From positions 49,953,859 to 50,017,858 of the forward strand of contig JALIGW010000001.1 of the NCBI GenBank assembly GCA_023053685.1: 64,000 nt of DNA, in the 5' to 3' direction. A program made the translations under genes and the position numbers. This stretch comes from Diadophis punctatus similis (taxonomy: Eukaryota; Chordata; Lepidosauria; Squamata; Dipsadidae). Below the pieces are notes generated by a model. The model had not been told where the DNA came from. It made no database searches and saw nothing but the letters and a program-made list of their open reading frames with translations. Every line of letters begins with the position of its first letter. Position 1 is the stretch's first letter. This document shows, in pieces, positions 32,131-45,157 of the stretch.

Positions 32131-34152
32131 AGAAGTGGTGAGGGAAAAGTGTAACTAAAAAAAAGCTCATGAAGGAGGAGTAAGCATTATACTTGTAAAG
32201 CATCCGTTCATAATAACTATATGTTAAATAGCACTTGTGGGACTATAACCTATAACAACTGTACTTAAATTCCCACTCCACAAATTCAATTTAGAAGCTT
32301 TCCAATCTCATCTCTGATTTGTAAAACGTATCTCCAACATGCGAATGCTGGAATGCTGGCATCATATAAAAGGAGATACCACAATCACATGAAGCCCCTT
32401 TTAACTGTGTTTGCTAAAAGATAATTTTGAAGTGTGGAACAAGTGAAGACAGTAACATAATCTTCAAAATAGGCAACATCAAAATTTAAAAACTCTCCCA
32501 AATTCTTAGGCATATAAGATTCCATCCAACAAGGTTCTCAGCCTCCCCCAAAATATTAAGAGTCTCTGCTGGCTACAAAAAAGTGTCAGCTTTGGGTTGG
32601 TTCTTGCAAAGGTTTCTGAAGAAATGAATACTGAGCCTCAACAACAGAACAACCAAATATATCACGCCGCCAAGCATTTCATATATCCAGTGAAGCAAGC
32701 CTGAGATATTTTGCTTTTTCATTCCATAGACAACAGCAAACTGATAGCAGTTGATTCTGACTTTGGAACTCAAGATAGGATGGTATCCTGTAACACAAAT
32801 GAGACAGTAGTCTAACTTTAGATAAGAGACTAGGGATAAACCACTCTATTCTTCAATGCAAGGAAAGAGCCAGGGGTTGCTACCCCGAGATCTGCTGCTC
32901 AAGGCATTCCTCTCACTCTGCCTAATGGTGGAGCTCTCATTTATACAAAGTCCAATTCTGCCTAGATACAACCAAGCTGTTCAACTTATGTCACATTGGC
33001 TGTTCTTGACCAAAACAAAAGAAGCTTCCATGCATGATCTGTCCAAGGCTCTTCAAGGACCTTAGAAGAGATCTAGCCTTTATAAGAGTTTATATATTAG
33101 AAATGCTTGAGAAATGTGACACAGAACAAGACAGAGCCTAAGAAACCCCCGGCCTTTCCTTTTGTTTCCTGCTAGCAGTAAGGGATGCATGGCAGAATGG
33201 TTTTGTTGCTAAGCAGAAGGAAAAGCATGAAAGATAAGATTCTCTTGTCAGGCTTGACTAAGCACCTGTTCAAAATGGCAAATAATGACCACTTCTATGC
33301 ATTCTTCCTTTGCTGGCCTTTAATAGAGGGAAGTAGATTTCCTGTAAACATCTACAAGATTTCCACATTGTCCTTGCCAGTCTCTGCACATTAGCTCTGT
33401 CTTTGCAATGATCCCTATGAAAAGCTTGGCAAGACTCGGGCTTTGGCACACAGAGATCATTGTCTTCAAGTAAGCAATGTTTGCATACTTGTGCTATGCC
33501 ATCTGTGCTGTTTTGACTTATAGACCATACTTAGACCCAATCCCTAAAGGTATTGTTGGGATGCAACTATTATTTCCAGGCTAGCAACAATGCCAGGAAA
33601 TCACAGCCCTTCTATCATAAAATGCCAACGATGAGAGGGGGAGAAGAAGGGGGCATTTAAAAGCTTGCTGTATTGCTGAAAGGAGACCATAAAGCATGAT
33701 ACAGCAGGATCAAGAAGCTGAATCTCACCACCTAAACAATGTGAGGTTTTTGTATCAAATCAACCTCATAGGCTGAGTTCCTGTTTAACAGTAAACCATG
33801 ATATGATTTACTCGGATTTATTGAAACAATAAAGCTGCTTGGTATATGGGCTCAGTCTTTATTCTGTGCATCTGAAGTACAAGGATCCTTGCAATTCTCT
33901 CCTGAGAAGATAATTCTGCCCTTTATCTGCACTGAACCATTCATTGCTGAATCATTCAATCACTCTTGATTGAATGAGCCTGAAGTATCTATCATGAGGA
34001 AAGTTGTCCACTGCATGAATCCCTGGTGCATCTCTGGCAAGCTCCAGAGATGACCTTGGAGAAACTATGTGGCAACAGTTACAAAAACATGTTTTAAGCC
34101 TGGAAAATTTAAAAAACTCAAACTGGCTCTGCCTTAATGCCATGAGGTATAA
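32131..34152. other. Mostly unrecognised stretch
   Basis: No gene recognised. The part 33640-33910 ends in AAACAATAAAGCTGCTTGG and GTCTTTATTCTGTGCATC, which resembles an LTR poly(A) region, but no termini or duplication were found. Confidence 0.45.
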
Positions 34153-34160
34153 GGCAGAGG

Positions 34161-34466
34161 CAGAGGTGGGTTCCTCCTGGTGCGCTCTTACCTGTTGGTC
34201 GCTGCAGAGCCGAAGAAGCTGGTGGCGAAGAAGCTGGTGGTGTTCGCCCGCTTCCCCCGCCCGTCTGGACGCCGACATTTGCGTTCTTTTGCCCTCTGCG
34301 CAAACAGAATGCTTTGTGCATGCACAGAGGGCACAAGAACGCAAATGGCGGCGTCCAGGCGGGCGGGAGAAGCAGGCGAGGGAAGCCCCGCGCTGTGAAT
34401 GCCACCAGCTTCTTCGGCTCTGCGGCGACCAACAGGTAAGAGCGTACCGGGAGGAACCCACTTCTG
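34161..34466. mobile_element. Near-palindromic hAT-type MITE (306 bp)
   Basis: Ends CAGAGGTGGGTTCCTCC and GGAGGAACCCACTTCTG; exact duplication GGCAGAGG at 34153-34160 and 34467-34474. The two halves are diverged reverse complements over about 150 bp each (GCTCTTACCTGTTGGTCGC and its complement; TTTGCGTTCTTTTGCCCTCT and its complement). A repeated GAAGAAGCTGGTGG lies in the left half. The 202-codon and 169-codon frames here are translations of this palindrome. Confidence 0.95.
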
Positions 34467-34474
34467 GGCAGAGG

Positions 34475-37400
34475 GAACAAAAGCACAGTCACACTTTCAA
34501 AATTCTGTTAACTATAACGTATATCGGTAAAGTTGATTTCCAATCATTCCAGAGGAGTCTGTGCCTTGTCCTGATCTACCTTGAAGGGTTGACACTGTAT
34601 ATGATATCTTCCTTGTGTTCTGTTTCAAATGTAAACCCCCAGCCCTTCCCACCGAAGGAGAGTGTAAAGTCATAGACAGGTGGAGCAGACCTGGGCAAGG
34701 TCTAGGTTCCTGGTTTCCCCAAAATAATTCAAAAGCAAGCAATGTAAGTCAAGGTCAAGTCAATAAAAAATAGATAGTACCCTGGACAGCTCCATGCAAC
34801 CCAAAGGATCAACTCAAATGTTGCTTCAGCAACAGGCAATCCCAGTTAAAGTTATATTTGAATGGTTAGGCCCACCTTCATCAAAATAAACATCTTCAGT
34901 CAATAAACTTAGCTAGGCTCACTTCATGAACTTCTGGAGATTGTGCACTGTGGAGATTGTACCTCTGCTGTATTCAATAGCCTGGTATTTTCATAGCCAA
35001 AGAACATAAATAGTAGTATTTTAATTGGCAAAATGATCTTTTCTTATGCTGCAACTTCTGGGACTGAGTTTGGGGGGGGGGAATCTTGCCCCTGAATGCA
35101 AAATGGGAAGTCAGACCCTGGCATCACTACTTCTTTTTCTCGTTCGCACCATCTTCCTTGGGCATTTTGAAAATCACTGGCTTTACTTACAGCAGGTGTC
35201 TCAAATGATTTTTCATTGTACTGTTTCCTTTAGTCATCTATAGTAATGCCCTAAAGCTTATTTTACAGTTTAAATATTCAGAACAATCTACGCATAATTG
35301 GAAGTTGTGCAAATTCTGAAGCAATGACAGGGACCATCCAAAGTCACAAAAATGATTGAAGAAAACACCTGGTCTCTCCGATCCTGGCATGGGACATTTC
35401 TGCATATATTATAGTTTTGTATGGACACAAACTTTGCACAACTTTCAGTTATGTATGCGTGTCTTTCTGAATTTTTAAAGCATAAAATAAATTTTAGACA
35501 TTCTATAAAGATAGTGCTGTACATTAATGATGTAGAACAAGTCAATTCAAAGTACCCATTACAAGTAAAACAAGCAATCCAATTTTTAAAAAGCCAGTGA
35601 GGTCATTTTGGTCTTCATAAGTTTCCATAAGACTTTGGACCTCTGACCAAAGCTCCTATCACTGATAGGGGGACCCTCTCTAAAAGGCTTCCTCTTTGTC
35701 CTTAATCATTTACCTGGGAACCCAGTATGATGGCTTGCAGAATGCAAGCTGCTACGGATGAAGGCAGTTTAAGTTTTTTTTTAATTAAAACAAACATTTT
35801 CAATTGGGATCAAAATGCGGATAAAGCAATATTACTGTTATATCAGCTTACTTCCCAGCCTTCCCCAATATCCGTGAACTTTAAAAGCAGCCTCACAATG
35901 TCATTCTGAAATGAGGGTGGTATTTTTGTGTTAGTTGATATGCCATGTTGAATACAATGTGCACAGCTGCAATTCCCCCAATACTGTATCCCAGACTAAA
36001 TTGCAGATAGTATCACTTAATCACACATCATGTCCAGTCTGGCTAGGTTTCCCTATTTGGCTGATAATTACAGTCTACACCAAGATATAGAACAGAGTGA
36101 CCTGTCCATCTCTGACGGATACATCTTCATATTGCATTGAAACCAGGTGTAGCTTTGCAACCACAATGCTAAGAATGGAAATTTAAGTCCTCTAAAACAC
36201 AATAATGCACAATAATAAATTAAGCACAGGTGCTCACTTAAATATACAGTAACATAGACCTGGACCTCTGTCCACAGACTACACCACTTCTTTATTTCAT
36301 ATGTTGAAAATGAAAAATAATAAATAGAGGATCCAATCAAAAGAAGGATAAATACATATTGGGACTAAGAATATATATTTATATTTCAGGTATCTGGGAA
36401 AAGAAAGAATTTGCCACAATAAATCTTCATAAGAATCCATGCAATACTTTTTTGTCTTCACTGAGAATCTGGAGAGAGAGAAAAATAATATTCTAACTTT
36501 TTGGGAATCAAAGACAGTTTCAGAGTAGGAAAAATACCCCAAATCAGTCCAAAGGTAAGAAGAGTTTCAACATGTTCTTACTTTTTTGTTGTTGCCATAA
36601 CTGTGTTGGCTTGATAGCAAAATGTCAGGTTTCTGACAATAGTTGTTTAGGCAGATTGCCATGTAGCTCCCAAGAAAGGGAGACTGAAGAGGTCAAAACA
36701 TTATTCTGTTAACCCAGAAGAGTTTGCAACTCACATTTGTATCTGAACTATAAACTATATTTGTACCTCATGGAGAAGCTTGTGAAATTCATTGCATATG
36801 TCCCTGCTGATTTGATCTATTCCTCCCATATGAACATGCATTTCAGAATGCAATTATACTCTTAGGTTTTCTCACTTTTCTGCATACTGGGATTCAATTG
36901 CAGATTCGTATGTGCATTAGGATACTTCTAACGTGTATCCTTTAGATAAAATATATTTAGAAGTACAGATTTTGAAAGAAAGTACACTTACAAATGCATA
37001 TAATAAGGAAATCACATGTCCCTGTCTCTGATTTGTATGTGTCTATGTCTGTAAAAGTAATAGATTATTACAGAAATGAGACAGAAGGAATTTAGGGATT
37101 AATTTATGTAAATAAAATGGCCCAAACTAAAAGTGATCCGGCTATTCTAGCACCAAAAATATTTTAATTTTTGTACATGACATATGCATAATTTCCTGTT
37201 GCCTACAGAAAGAATGCTGGGGCAAATATGTACCCACTATTTCCTTCCTAGGCCTCTGTATGTTGTTTCGTGGAGCCCCAATCAAGTGGCATTTGAAATC
37301 TTGTAGTGTAGACATGCCTTTCCAGTTCTAATGGGCAGGTCACTATCTACAAAGCACAAGGTCTCAAAATAGGCTATGATTGCATATGTAATACACTGGT

Positions 37401-39250
37401 ATTCATCAAATGGGCCACAGTTCTCAGCTGCATGAAAACTCAGTGACAAATTAATCTTGCCATAAAAACACCTCTTTCTGCTCATGTAAATATTGCTAAT
37501 ATCCTCTGTCGGCTGCATAACCAGGAAAGGTTACAGCTCCTGTAGAAATAGATATGCATATCAGGCAAAATTGTCTTAAAAACGGTTTTCTCTCTACCAG
37601 AATTCTTTATTAGCAAGGAGAAGCTGCTAGGGCTACTTGAGAAAACAATTATGTGCTGACATTTACCAGGGGCAACCAAGGTCATGTCAGGTATTTTGTA
37701 CCAAGTGTGTGCATGCAATTGTCAGGAAAAATTACAGGAGCCAAATGTTCAGCCTATTTCAAAGGGTTATGATAAAATAGCTCACTTCCTTCTATTTACC
37801 TTCGCCCTCTTCTCTGCTTTAAACGGACAAAGCAAATGTGGGGGAAATGCAAAGTATGCATATGTGCGCAAGTGTAAATAATATTGGCCTTGGAATTTTT
37901 TTAAAAAATAACAGAAACAAACGGGTCGTACAGTGAATTGTTCCTGCTCACACCTGCAGTTTGCCGTATTTAAAGTCCACAGAACAATCATAGGGCTTTG
38001 AAACTCCAGATGTCGATAAAGATAAGTCTGCTGTGAATCTTTTGGGCAACCCCATCATCTATTGCCCAGTCCCCTCATTTACGAAATACATGAAATCTTA
38101 ATCACGGAAGAAGATAGATGACAGGCCCATTGCAGTTACAGTATTCTCTGCCACATCCAGAGCTTTTAATAAAATATGAAAATGTTCTGGCTTTGGATCT
38201 TATAACTCTCTACCCATGTCTAAAATCTACTTTTAGAAGGGGAAAAATAAAGATAGTCTAGAGGGATTGTTCCCCTATACCCGCAACTTGACTTTCTTTT
38301 CTCACATCAGCCAATTAATCCATACACCTTGTATCTTCTTAAAACCTCAAAAGATTTCTGCCTTCAGCTACTGAAAAAGCTACTCATTTCTGGGTTCTTT
38401 TCTTCTGTGCCTAGAAGAAAGTCCTACAGATGTTACGTAAATCAATGAAAAGCTTCGCTTGGGATTAAAGTATCAGTGGGTATCAGGATCTGACAAGAGT
38501 GGAATTAAATTGCTTTTCAAAACTGAATTTAAGAAAGAACAATCACCATTCCGAGTTTTGGATGCCTGGATTTTATTTGGTTTGGCTTACTTTAAAGCAC
38601 AGAGCCTTGCTGTAGCTGGAGTGTCACTGTCTTAAGTGTAAATCCTATCTAAATATCTTCTGCTGGACACAAAGAGAAGCAACCTTCCTTGCTTTCTAAA
38701 TTGTACTTGATGCCTTGAAAGAAACAGCAGGCCAACTTTGCACCCGGAACTTTCCTGGTTCTCTCTCTAGTATTGTATAGAGCGAAAATCAGATGACTCA
38801 CTGACACCTAGTGGTTTGCAGAAAAAGTGCATTGAACTTTAAGGGAAGGTATTTAGAATATAGCACTCTGAATCGTTTTCTGCAATTCTGAACTCCAAAA
38901 GCAGATAGGAAAACCCTGTTGAGAATTGCTACATAGTAGATACTATGGAAAATACCTCAATTAGGCAACAACAAGTTCTGGCAATCAGGACATTGGGTTA
39001 GTAGGATCATGAAGGGGCCTCGCTAGGTAGGAAGTGCGGCCATGTTGACTGTCAAGAATAAACACTATGACCAAACATATCTCAAGACTCCAACCAAGCT
39101 ATTGCGAACATTCCTAGGTATGATTTCTGAAGGTCTAATGAATGCTTTCAAGTAGTCTTGTTCAGGAGAGACCATTCCACTTTCTGCTGACATCTACACA
39201 TGAGATGTGGATTTGATGTAGTCAAGGTTCCCTATGCATCTGCCTTACCC
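34475..39250. other. Long stretch with no recognised feature
   Basis: About 4.8 kb of AT-rich DNA in which I see no known repeat, microsatellite or domain. The open frames are short and unconvincing. It is the longest repeat-poor block in the window apart from 46.8-50.9 kb, so it could hold old single-copy or conserved non-coding sequence. Confidence 0.45.
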
Positions 39251-39545
39251 AAGATCCCTAGAATCATAGGGCTAGAAGGGACCTCAGAGGTTTTCTAGTC
39301 CAACCCTCTGCTCAAGGCAGGAGCCTTATACCATCCCAGTCAAATGGTTGTCCAGTCTATATTTGAAAACCTCCAGTGATGGATCACCATAACCCCAGGA
39401 GGCAAGCTTCTCCATTGATTAATTGTTCTCACTGTCGGGTAATTTCTCCTTACTTCTAGGTTGGATCTCTCTTTAACAGGCTTCCACCCATTACTTCTTG
39501 TCTTTGAGTTCTTTCGGCAAAGTGAAATTGGATCTAAATGCAGGA
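39251..39545 (-). mobile_element. CR1 LINE 3' end
   Basis: The plus strand shows AGAATCATAGGGCTAGAAGG, TCTAGTCCAACCCTCTGCTC, CCTCCAGTGATGGATCACCA and TTCTCCTTACTTCTAGGTTG, the reverse complement of the classical amniote CR1 3' end. It is a different CR1 lineage from the CR1/L3-like copies. No open frame survives. Confidence 0.85.
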
Positions 39546-42500
39546 GTTTACTCTACCTACCCCGTTTGCTAACCAGCTTCCATGGATTGCAAATAGGAAC
39601 CCCTAATCAGCAAATGGGACTGAGCAGCTCTCATTGCAGCCATTTTAATAGCCCAGCTAGTTATTTCTAAGTTCACTACCGCAGCAATGAAAACAAGCCT
39701 GGCATTCTCCTGGACTTCTTGATGCAGCTGAAGAAAGCCCACCATCCACACACAATGCGAAGAGGCAGCAGAGCCCTTCCTGAAAGAAACCATGACTTCT
39801 TCCTTCCATATGTGGAGGACAAGATGGCAGGCAATAGCTTGGCCATCCATCAGGAAAAGACGAGAAGCACCTTCTGCTCCACAAGCTACCTGCAACCAGG
39901 TTGCACTTTCAGTTGGTCCATGCTGTCTCCTTTTCCAATTGGAGGAAGCTTGCCTCACTCTGTTTTAGCCATTCTTGAAGGCAAGCAAAGCAATTCAGTA
40001 ATGGACTTATAAAAACTGCACCAAGTTGGCTAGACGGCATCCCTGGCTGCAAGGTAAAGCAGCATATTCCTTACTTACAGAAAGGCCCAAGTTCTATGCT
40101 TGATCCTTTAGTTGGCATACAAATTTGATAAATAAATAAGTAAACAAGTGGTCTAGTATCACATAGGAGATGGACTTTAAATCAGAAAGGTGAAGTATGT
40201 ATAGAAAGCACAGCCACGTGATTGAACGAAAAGGCTTTTTTGTTTTGTTTTCATGCCACAGTAATACACTACAGTATGTATGTTATTATAAACCTCTGAT
40301 TACAGATCTTGAGGCTTTAGCTTCATATTGTACTCAGTGTGATCAGTTTCCATCTCTAGTATATTTATCAGATCTCAGTGGGATTTATGTATTTATTAAA
40401 ATAAGTAACTGTTTTTCTTCCCAAAGGAGTGCTGAATGTAACACAGTGCAGAGAAATAAATACTCCAGCTTAAATTGGAATTTAAAATTACCACAACAAT
40501 ATATCTTAAATATTAAAAACAAATTACTAGAAGAAGCAAAACAACATGCTTGCTTGCAAGAAAGAAGAATCTGGATATAAATAAATTGGGACAATTCAGT
40601 TATAAATCTAACCAGTGAATTGGAGTCAGAATTGGTGTTGCAACCACCAAATGACGTTCTGTAAGATCTAAAAGAAAAATCTTTCCCAATGCTGGCTTGA
40701 GTTTTGCTTGGATTGCTATTTTTACTGATTGAGACCTCAACTTATTTTTATTGTCATTTATACCCAATTGAAGAGGTCTGGTTCCATACATCAAGCTTTG
40801 CAGCATCTTAGTCTCAATTCTACACTATTTGTATATAGAAGATTAGGATGTAATTCTCTCAGAAACAAAAAAAGATGGCAATGACAGAATGCTACTGCAG
40901 AAACCTGATTTCCAGACACATTTTTCTCATCTTAACTCATGGAAGGTGAATTCCATGAATGGGGAACCCAGAATTATCAACAAAGACCTTTCTGTCTTTC
41001 GGTGCATATTTCTGGAATTAATTGGTATAAACTAAAGACCTTGGTAATGATACAACTTATGATAAGAACAAGACGGATAGGAAATTATTCCCATCAAGAG
41101 GTGATATAGGATCTTGCTTCCTTGAAGTCATTCTTACTTAGAAAATAAAACCGAGATTTAATTCTAATTAACAAAATATTTATTTCAGTATAAAAGTAAC
41201 AGAATATAAACCTTAATAAGCTACATTCTCTCAGCTAAGAATTCACGTCTGCCTCGGGCGAGGCTCACAAGAGAAGAAGGAAGGAGGAGACTCCTGGAAT
41301 GCACACATGCGCAGTAATACATATCACATGTCTACTTGATTAGAAAATACAGTAAACCTAGAAATATGGCAGAGGTGCTCAACTGGCAATATTCACATCA
41401 TGACAGAACAGGATAGCTCAGGTTGGGTCTGTAGTTCTCCATTTTTTATGCAACATTTCCAGATTTCCAGAATTCCAAATTCTGAACAGAATTTCCAAGG
41501 ATTTTGTTCACTAACTCTTTGAAGGACCAACACATGATTTTTCAGTTCCATTTTACAAGCTCCTATCTTAGCTCTTAAGAAAAGAGGAAAAAGTCACATC
41601 TCACATTAGAGATAACATGTGGGGCCACAAATATTTGCATGATAAGTATTATCTTGCTGATAATACCATTAACATTGAGTTAGCCCAAAGGGTTTTTTTA
41701 AATGATACAACTTACTCATTTAATAGAATTAAAGTCTTTTTTGTAACAAAGAGATACCAGAGCTGGAAGGAACACACAATTTGGAGTTATAAAATATAGT
41801 TGCATCTATCCAGTGAGATTTCTGGGATAGACAATGAAAGGTAACTTATTTCAGAGAGCTATCACTGTATAATATTTTAAAATTTTCATGGCATGTATTC
41901 TAAACATGAATTTCCATTAGTAAACATCCATCATATAGCTGCTTCTGAATCTTTGAGAGGCTAATGACATGAATGACTTGGTTTCGCTTATAGCAAAATG
42001 AATAATGGAAAAACCTATGAGAGTGAGTCATCAAGAGATTATTTCTAAAGGAAATAGAGAAGTTGTTAGATTTTTTTTTTCTTGTTAAGCATTCTAGTTA
42101 GAAGAATGTTTATGCCAATATTTACAAGCCTCTTTGTAAAACATAAAACACAGACTTACAAAGTAAATCCTAGTGAAGAATAAATGGGATTGCATATTTA
42201 GACTGTGTCATATATCAATCAAAAGCCACAATTTATTCAAGTGTGGCCCCTCAAAAACCCTCAATTGGCCAACAGACTGTGCTGTTTCTTAGCATAATGT
42301 GCGAAATCTAGCCTAATGTCTCACAAGGAGTATATTGATTCATCCTCCAGATCATGAATTTAGTTACAACCAAACCCAGTTATTATAATGAGCAAGTCTG
42401 AATGTGGTCCTTCAAGAATCCATAGGTACCCCCGGCCCTGAAGCTTCCCGTTCACTCTCACAAAAAATAATTTCATTTCAGTAATTTTCTTCTGTTGGAC

Positions 42501-43120
42501 TGGGAGGGGGCATGATTAGAGAGGGACAGTGCTGCGTACAGAACCGTTTCCCTTCTTCCTGCTCTCCTTTTATCTGATCATCTTCTTAAGGGTTTCTTCC
42601 TCTTTCTCACTTCTTCCTTCATCCTATAAGCAGTGGCACTGAATGCTGATGAGATGATAAATGATCCAACCCCAGGCAATCATTTTCGGATAATTAGTTC
42701 AGTGACTGAACTTCGAAGAGTCATTTGTTCCTTGCCAGGAAGCTGGGATGGTTACTAGACACTTCGTTTTGCATCAGTTTTGGAGAAAAGGTGCAGATTA
42801 GCTAAGCACAGGCGCTTCATTTCTCATCGGGGATTTTCTTAGCCAGAAGTAAATAAATAAATGAAGCAGAATTGTAGTGTGCATGGTTTAAATAACACAG
42901 CCTCGTCTACCTCTACCCTCTTTGATTTAGAATATTGTCTTTTATTTAAATAAGAAAAGAATAGGAATATATACAAGGAACAGAACAGTCTAAGTGTAGT
43001 TGTCAAGTGTAGTGATTCCCAGAGCTCAGCAATCAGTGGATATTCAAAATTAGTCCGAAAGAGGCCTGTAAGCTTTCTTAGAAAAGAAACATGTACATGT
43101 TTACAGCACACTGCTTTCCT
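39546..43120. other. Mostly unrecognised stretch
   Basis: The minus frame 39958-39569 (129 codons) and the overlapping plus frame 39719-40012 have no recognised domain. The region 41150-41310, with AAATATTTATTTCAGTATAA and a TGCGCAG segment, might be an LTR remnant on the minus strand, but no ends were seen. Confidence 0.45.
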
Positions 43121-43121
43121 T

Positions 43122-43382
43122 AGGAGGGAGGGAGGGAGGGAGGGAGGGAGGGAGGGAGGGAGGGAGGAAATGGGAGAGGGAGGGAGGGACGGAGGGAGGG
43201 AGGAGGGAGAGGGAGAGGAAATGGGAGAGGGAGGGATGGACAGAGGGAGGAGGGAGGGAGGGAGGGAGGAAATGGGAGAGGGAGGGAGGGACGGAGGGAG
43301 GGAGGAGGGAGAGGGAGAGGAAATGGGAGAGGGAGGGAGGGACAGAGGGAGGGAGGGAGGGAGGGAGGGGGAGAGAGAGGAG
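43122..43382 (+). repeat. (GGGA)n polypurine tract with higher-order units
   Basis: GGGA units are interrupted by AAATGGGAGAGGGAGGGA blocks that recur about every 50-60 bp (43167, 43219, 43271, 43321), so an inner minisatellite is built on the tetranucleotide. All frames over it are serine/proline/leucine or glycine/glutamate repeat translations. Confidence 0.97.
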
Positions 43383-43430
43383 GGGAATGGAATGGAATGG
43401 AATGGAATGGAATAGAATGGAACGGAATAT
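43383..43430 (+). repeat. (GGAAT)n pentanucleotide repeat
   Basis: About nine copies of GGAAT, two altered, follow the GGGA tract directly. Confidence 0.95.
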
Positions 43431-43800
43431 CCTTGCTGCTTTGCAATCTGGCAAAATGGTTATTTCAGACTGTTTTCAATCCATGGGATTCATTTAGAAA
43501 TTTAAAAATTCTGAATGTGTCCATCAGCCCCAAAAGGTTGACGAAGGATCTATGCAATACAATCTCCTATCGTACCATGAAGAGGCTATTAAGCAATATG
43601 AGAAAGTTCACATCTATTTCATATATTTGTTTTTAAAAAGAAAAAAATATACCAAAGCCTTCTTTTAAGGCAAGAACAGTTAAGACAAAAAGGGCGACTC
43701 GGGAGTAAGGCTGGGAGATGATTGGCCCCTCCCATAAGACATAAAGGAGGAGCAAAGGAATTAAAAATTCAAAGAATAAAGATTGATTGGTGGCCCTATC
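43431..43800. other. Possible LTR-like segment next to the gypsy remnant
   Basis: On the minus strand, GGAGGGGCCAATCATCTCCC and CTTACTCCCGAGTCGCCC follow the point where the gypsy reverse transcriptase stops. The look (CCAAT-type box, GC-rich) is LTR-like but no terminus or duplication was found. Confidence 0.35.
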
Positions 43801-43802
43801 TC

Positions 43803-44400
43803 CATGGCCTAGCTGGTTGGATGAAACCCTGTTTCAGTTTTTTATCAATAAAGTTCCGCAAGTCCTCCAGCTCACGAGGGGTTATGAAGTAGATCTTTGG
43901 TTTAGGGAGTTTCACCCCGGGACGATTTCTATGCTACAGTCTGTGGGCTGATGGGGTGGGAGCATGTCTGACGCCCTCTCACTGAAGGACTCCCTAATGT
44001 CCCAATATTCCTTAGGGATTTTCTCCTCTCCCACCATGCATTCGTTCCCCACTGCTGCCAGCTCCTCCGCAGCTTTCGCCAAGTGGAAGGGTCTTCCCCC
44101 ATTTTTCCCCTGCTGGGTGGAGCGGATGCGCAATAAACCCATTTTCCAATTCAAATGAGGGTTCCATTTCTGAAGCCAGGGTAGCCCGAGCAGGAGGGGT
44201 TGTTCCATACGATAAAACTCAAAGTCTCTCAGTGGTCTCCCATTCTCATCTCAACTGGCTCGGTCACAAAGTGGGCTCCCCCCCCCAGCTACTGACCCAT
44301 CCAACTGGCAAAATGCAATGGGCACTTTCATGGTCCTCAGTCTCAGTCCCATTTTTTCCACCACCTCTAGGCTGATTACACACCCAGAGTCCAAAAAGGG
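43803..44400 (-). pseudogene. gypsy protease and start of reverse transcriptase
   Basis: The protease active-site triplet Asp-Ser-Gly lies at 44383-44391 in the context FLDSGCVISLEVVEKMGL. The motif QPLLLGLPWLQKWNPHLNW (about 44145-44205) is the usual end of gypsy protease. PKIYFITPRELEDLRNFID and GFIQPARPW are the RT entry region. Frameshifts separate the blocks. The RT catalytic motif is not present. Confidence 0.85.
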
Positions 44401-44667
44401 CTATAGCATCTTCCCCTGGGCGCCGGATGATGGCACCCTTAGCTCTACTGGAATGGTCAGGGGGCCTGCATGCTGATTTACCAGGGGGTCATTGTTGGAG
44501 TCGGTGTCACTGTCCCCTGGGGTGGTCGGAGTGGCCAACTCCTCCAGGCCTAGGGGAGTGAACTCAACGACTTTCACACCTTTCAAAGCTATTTTGCGGT
44601 TCTTTGCTGCCAGCTTGTCGGCTTTTTTCCCTCCGGCTGAGGTCATCTTAGAGACAGGTTTGGAGTA

Positions 44668-44709
44668 ACATTCAACAGCTCAGTGCCCCTCCTTCCCACA
44701 TTTGAAGCA
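44668..44709 (-). pseudogene. CCHC zinc knuckle of gypsy Gag with internal stop
   Basis: The minus strand encodes CFKCGKEGH, a stop codon (TGA), then AVEC. The spacing is exactly CX2CX4HX4C, the nucleic-acid-binding knuckle of retroelement Gag. The TGA is likely a decayed tryptophan codon. Confidence 0.88.
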
Positions 44710-45157
44710 TGCTGATGATCTGGGCTTTGATGCTTGCCACTCTAGGGGTCTCTTTCGGTGCAGAGGAGGAAGGCTTGTTCCAACTGTGACCTCCCCTGTA
44801 CCGATCTCTGGCCTGGTCAATTTCTACCTCAGTCATCACATACCAGCACTGCAGGTCTCGGGGGGCACCTCAGGAATAACAGCCTTGGTAGAGATCCTCA
44901 TTGAGGCCATCCTTGAAGCATTCCATCAGGGCCTCTGCTACTACCCCCACATGTGGACAACCAGCTGGCGAAATTCCTGGGTGTATTCAGCCACTGATCT
45001 CCTCCCCTGGGTCAGGGTTTTCATCCTGGTTCTAGCCTTTCATTCATCCAGAGGGTCATCAAAACGCACTCAGAGGGCTGCCATAAATGAGTCATAATCA
45101 CTCACAGTGGAGAATTCTCATTATGTAAGACCACCATCCAATCAGCCCCAGTTCCCT

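Noticed and set aside
34067..34675. 202-codon plus frame and overlapping 169- and 124-codon minus frames
   Set aside because: All lie across a near-palindromic MITE; both strands look open and even give similar peptides because the halves are reverse complements.
39569..39958. 129-codon minus frame as a possible transposase or host exon
   Set aside because: No motif of any transposase or known protein could be recognised, splice signals are not evident, and the opposite strand is open too.
43122..43382. Regularly spaced repeats that might suggest a CRISPR array
   Set aside because: The units are all low-complexity purine with no unique spacers, and the genome is eukaryotic.
43101..43454. 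Proline/serine-rich 'PPSLPPSL' frames
   Set aside because: Translation of the (GGGA)n tract.
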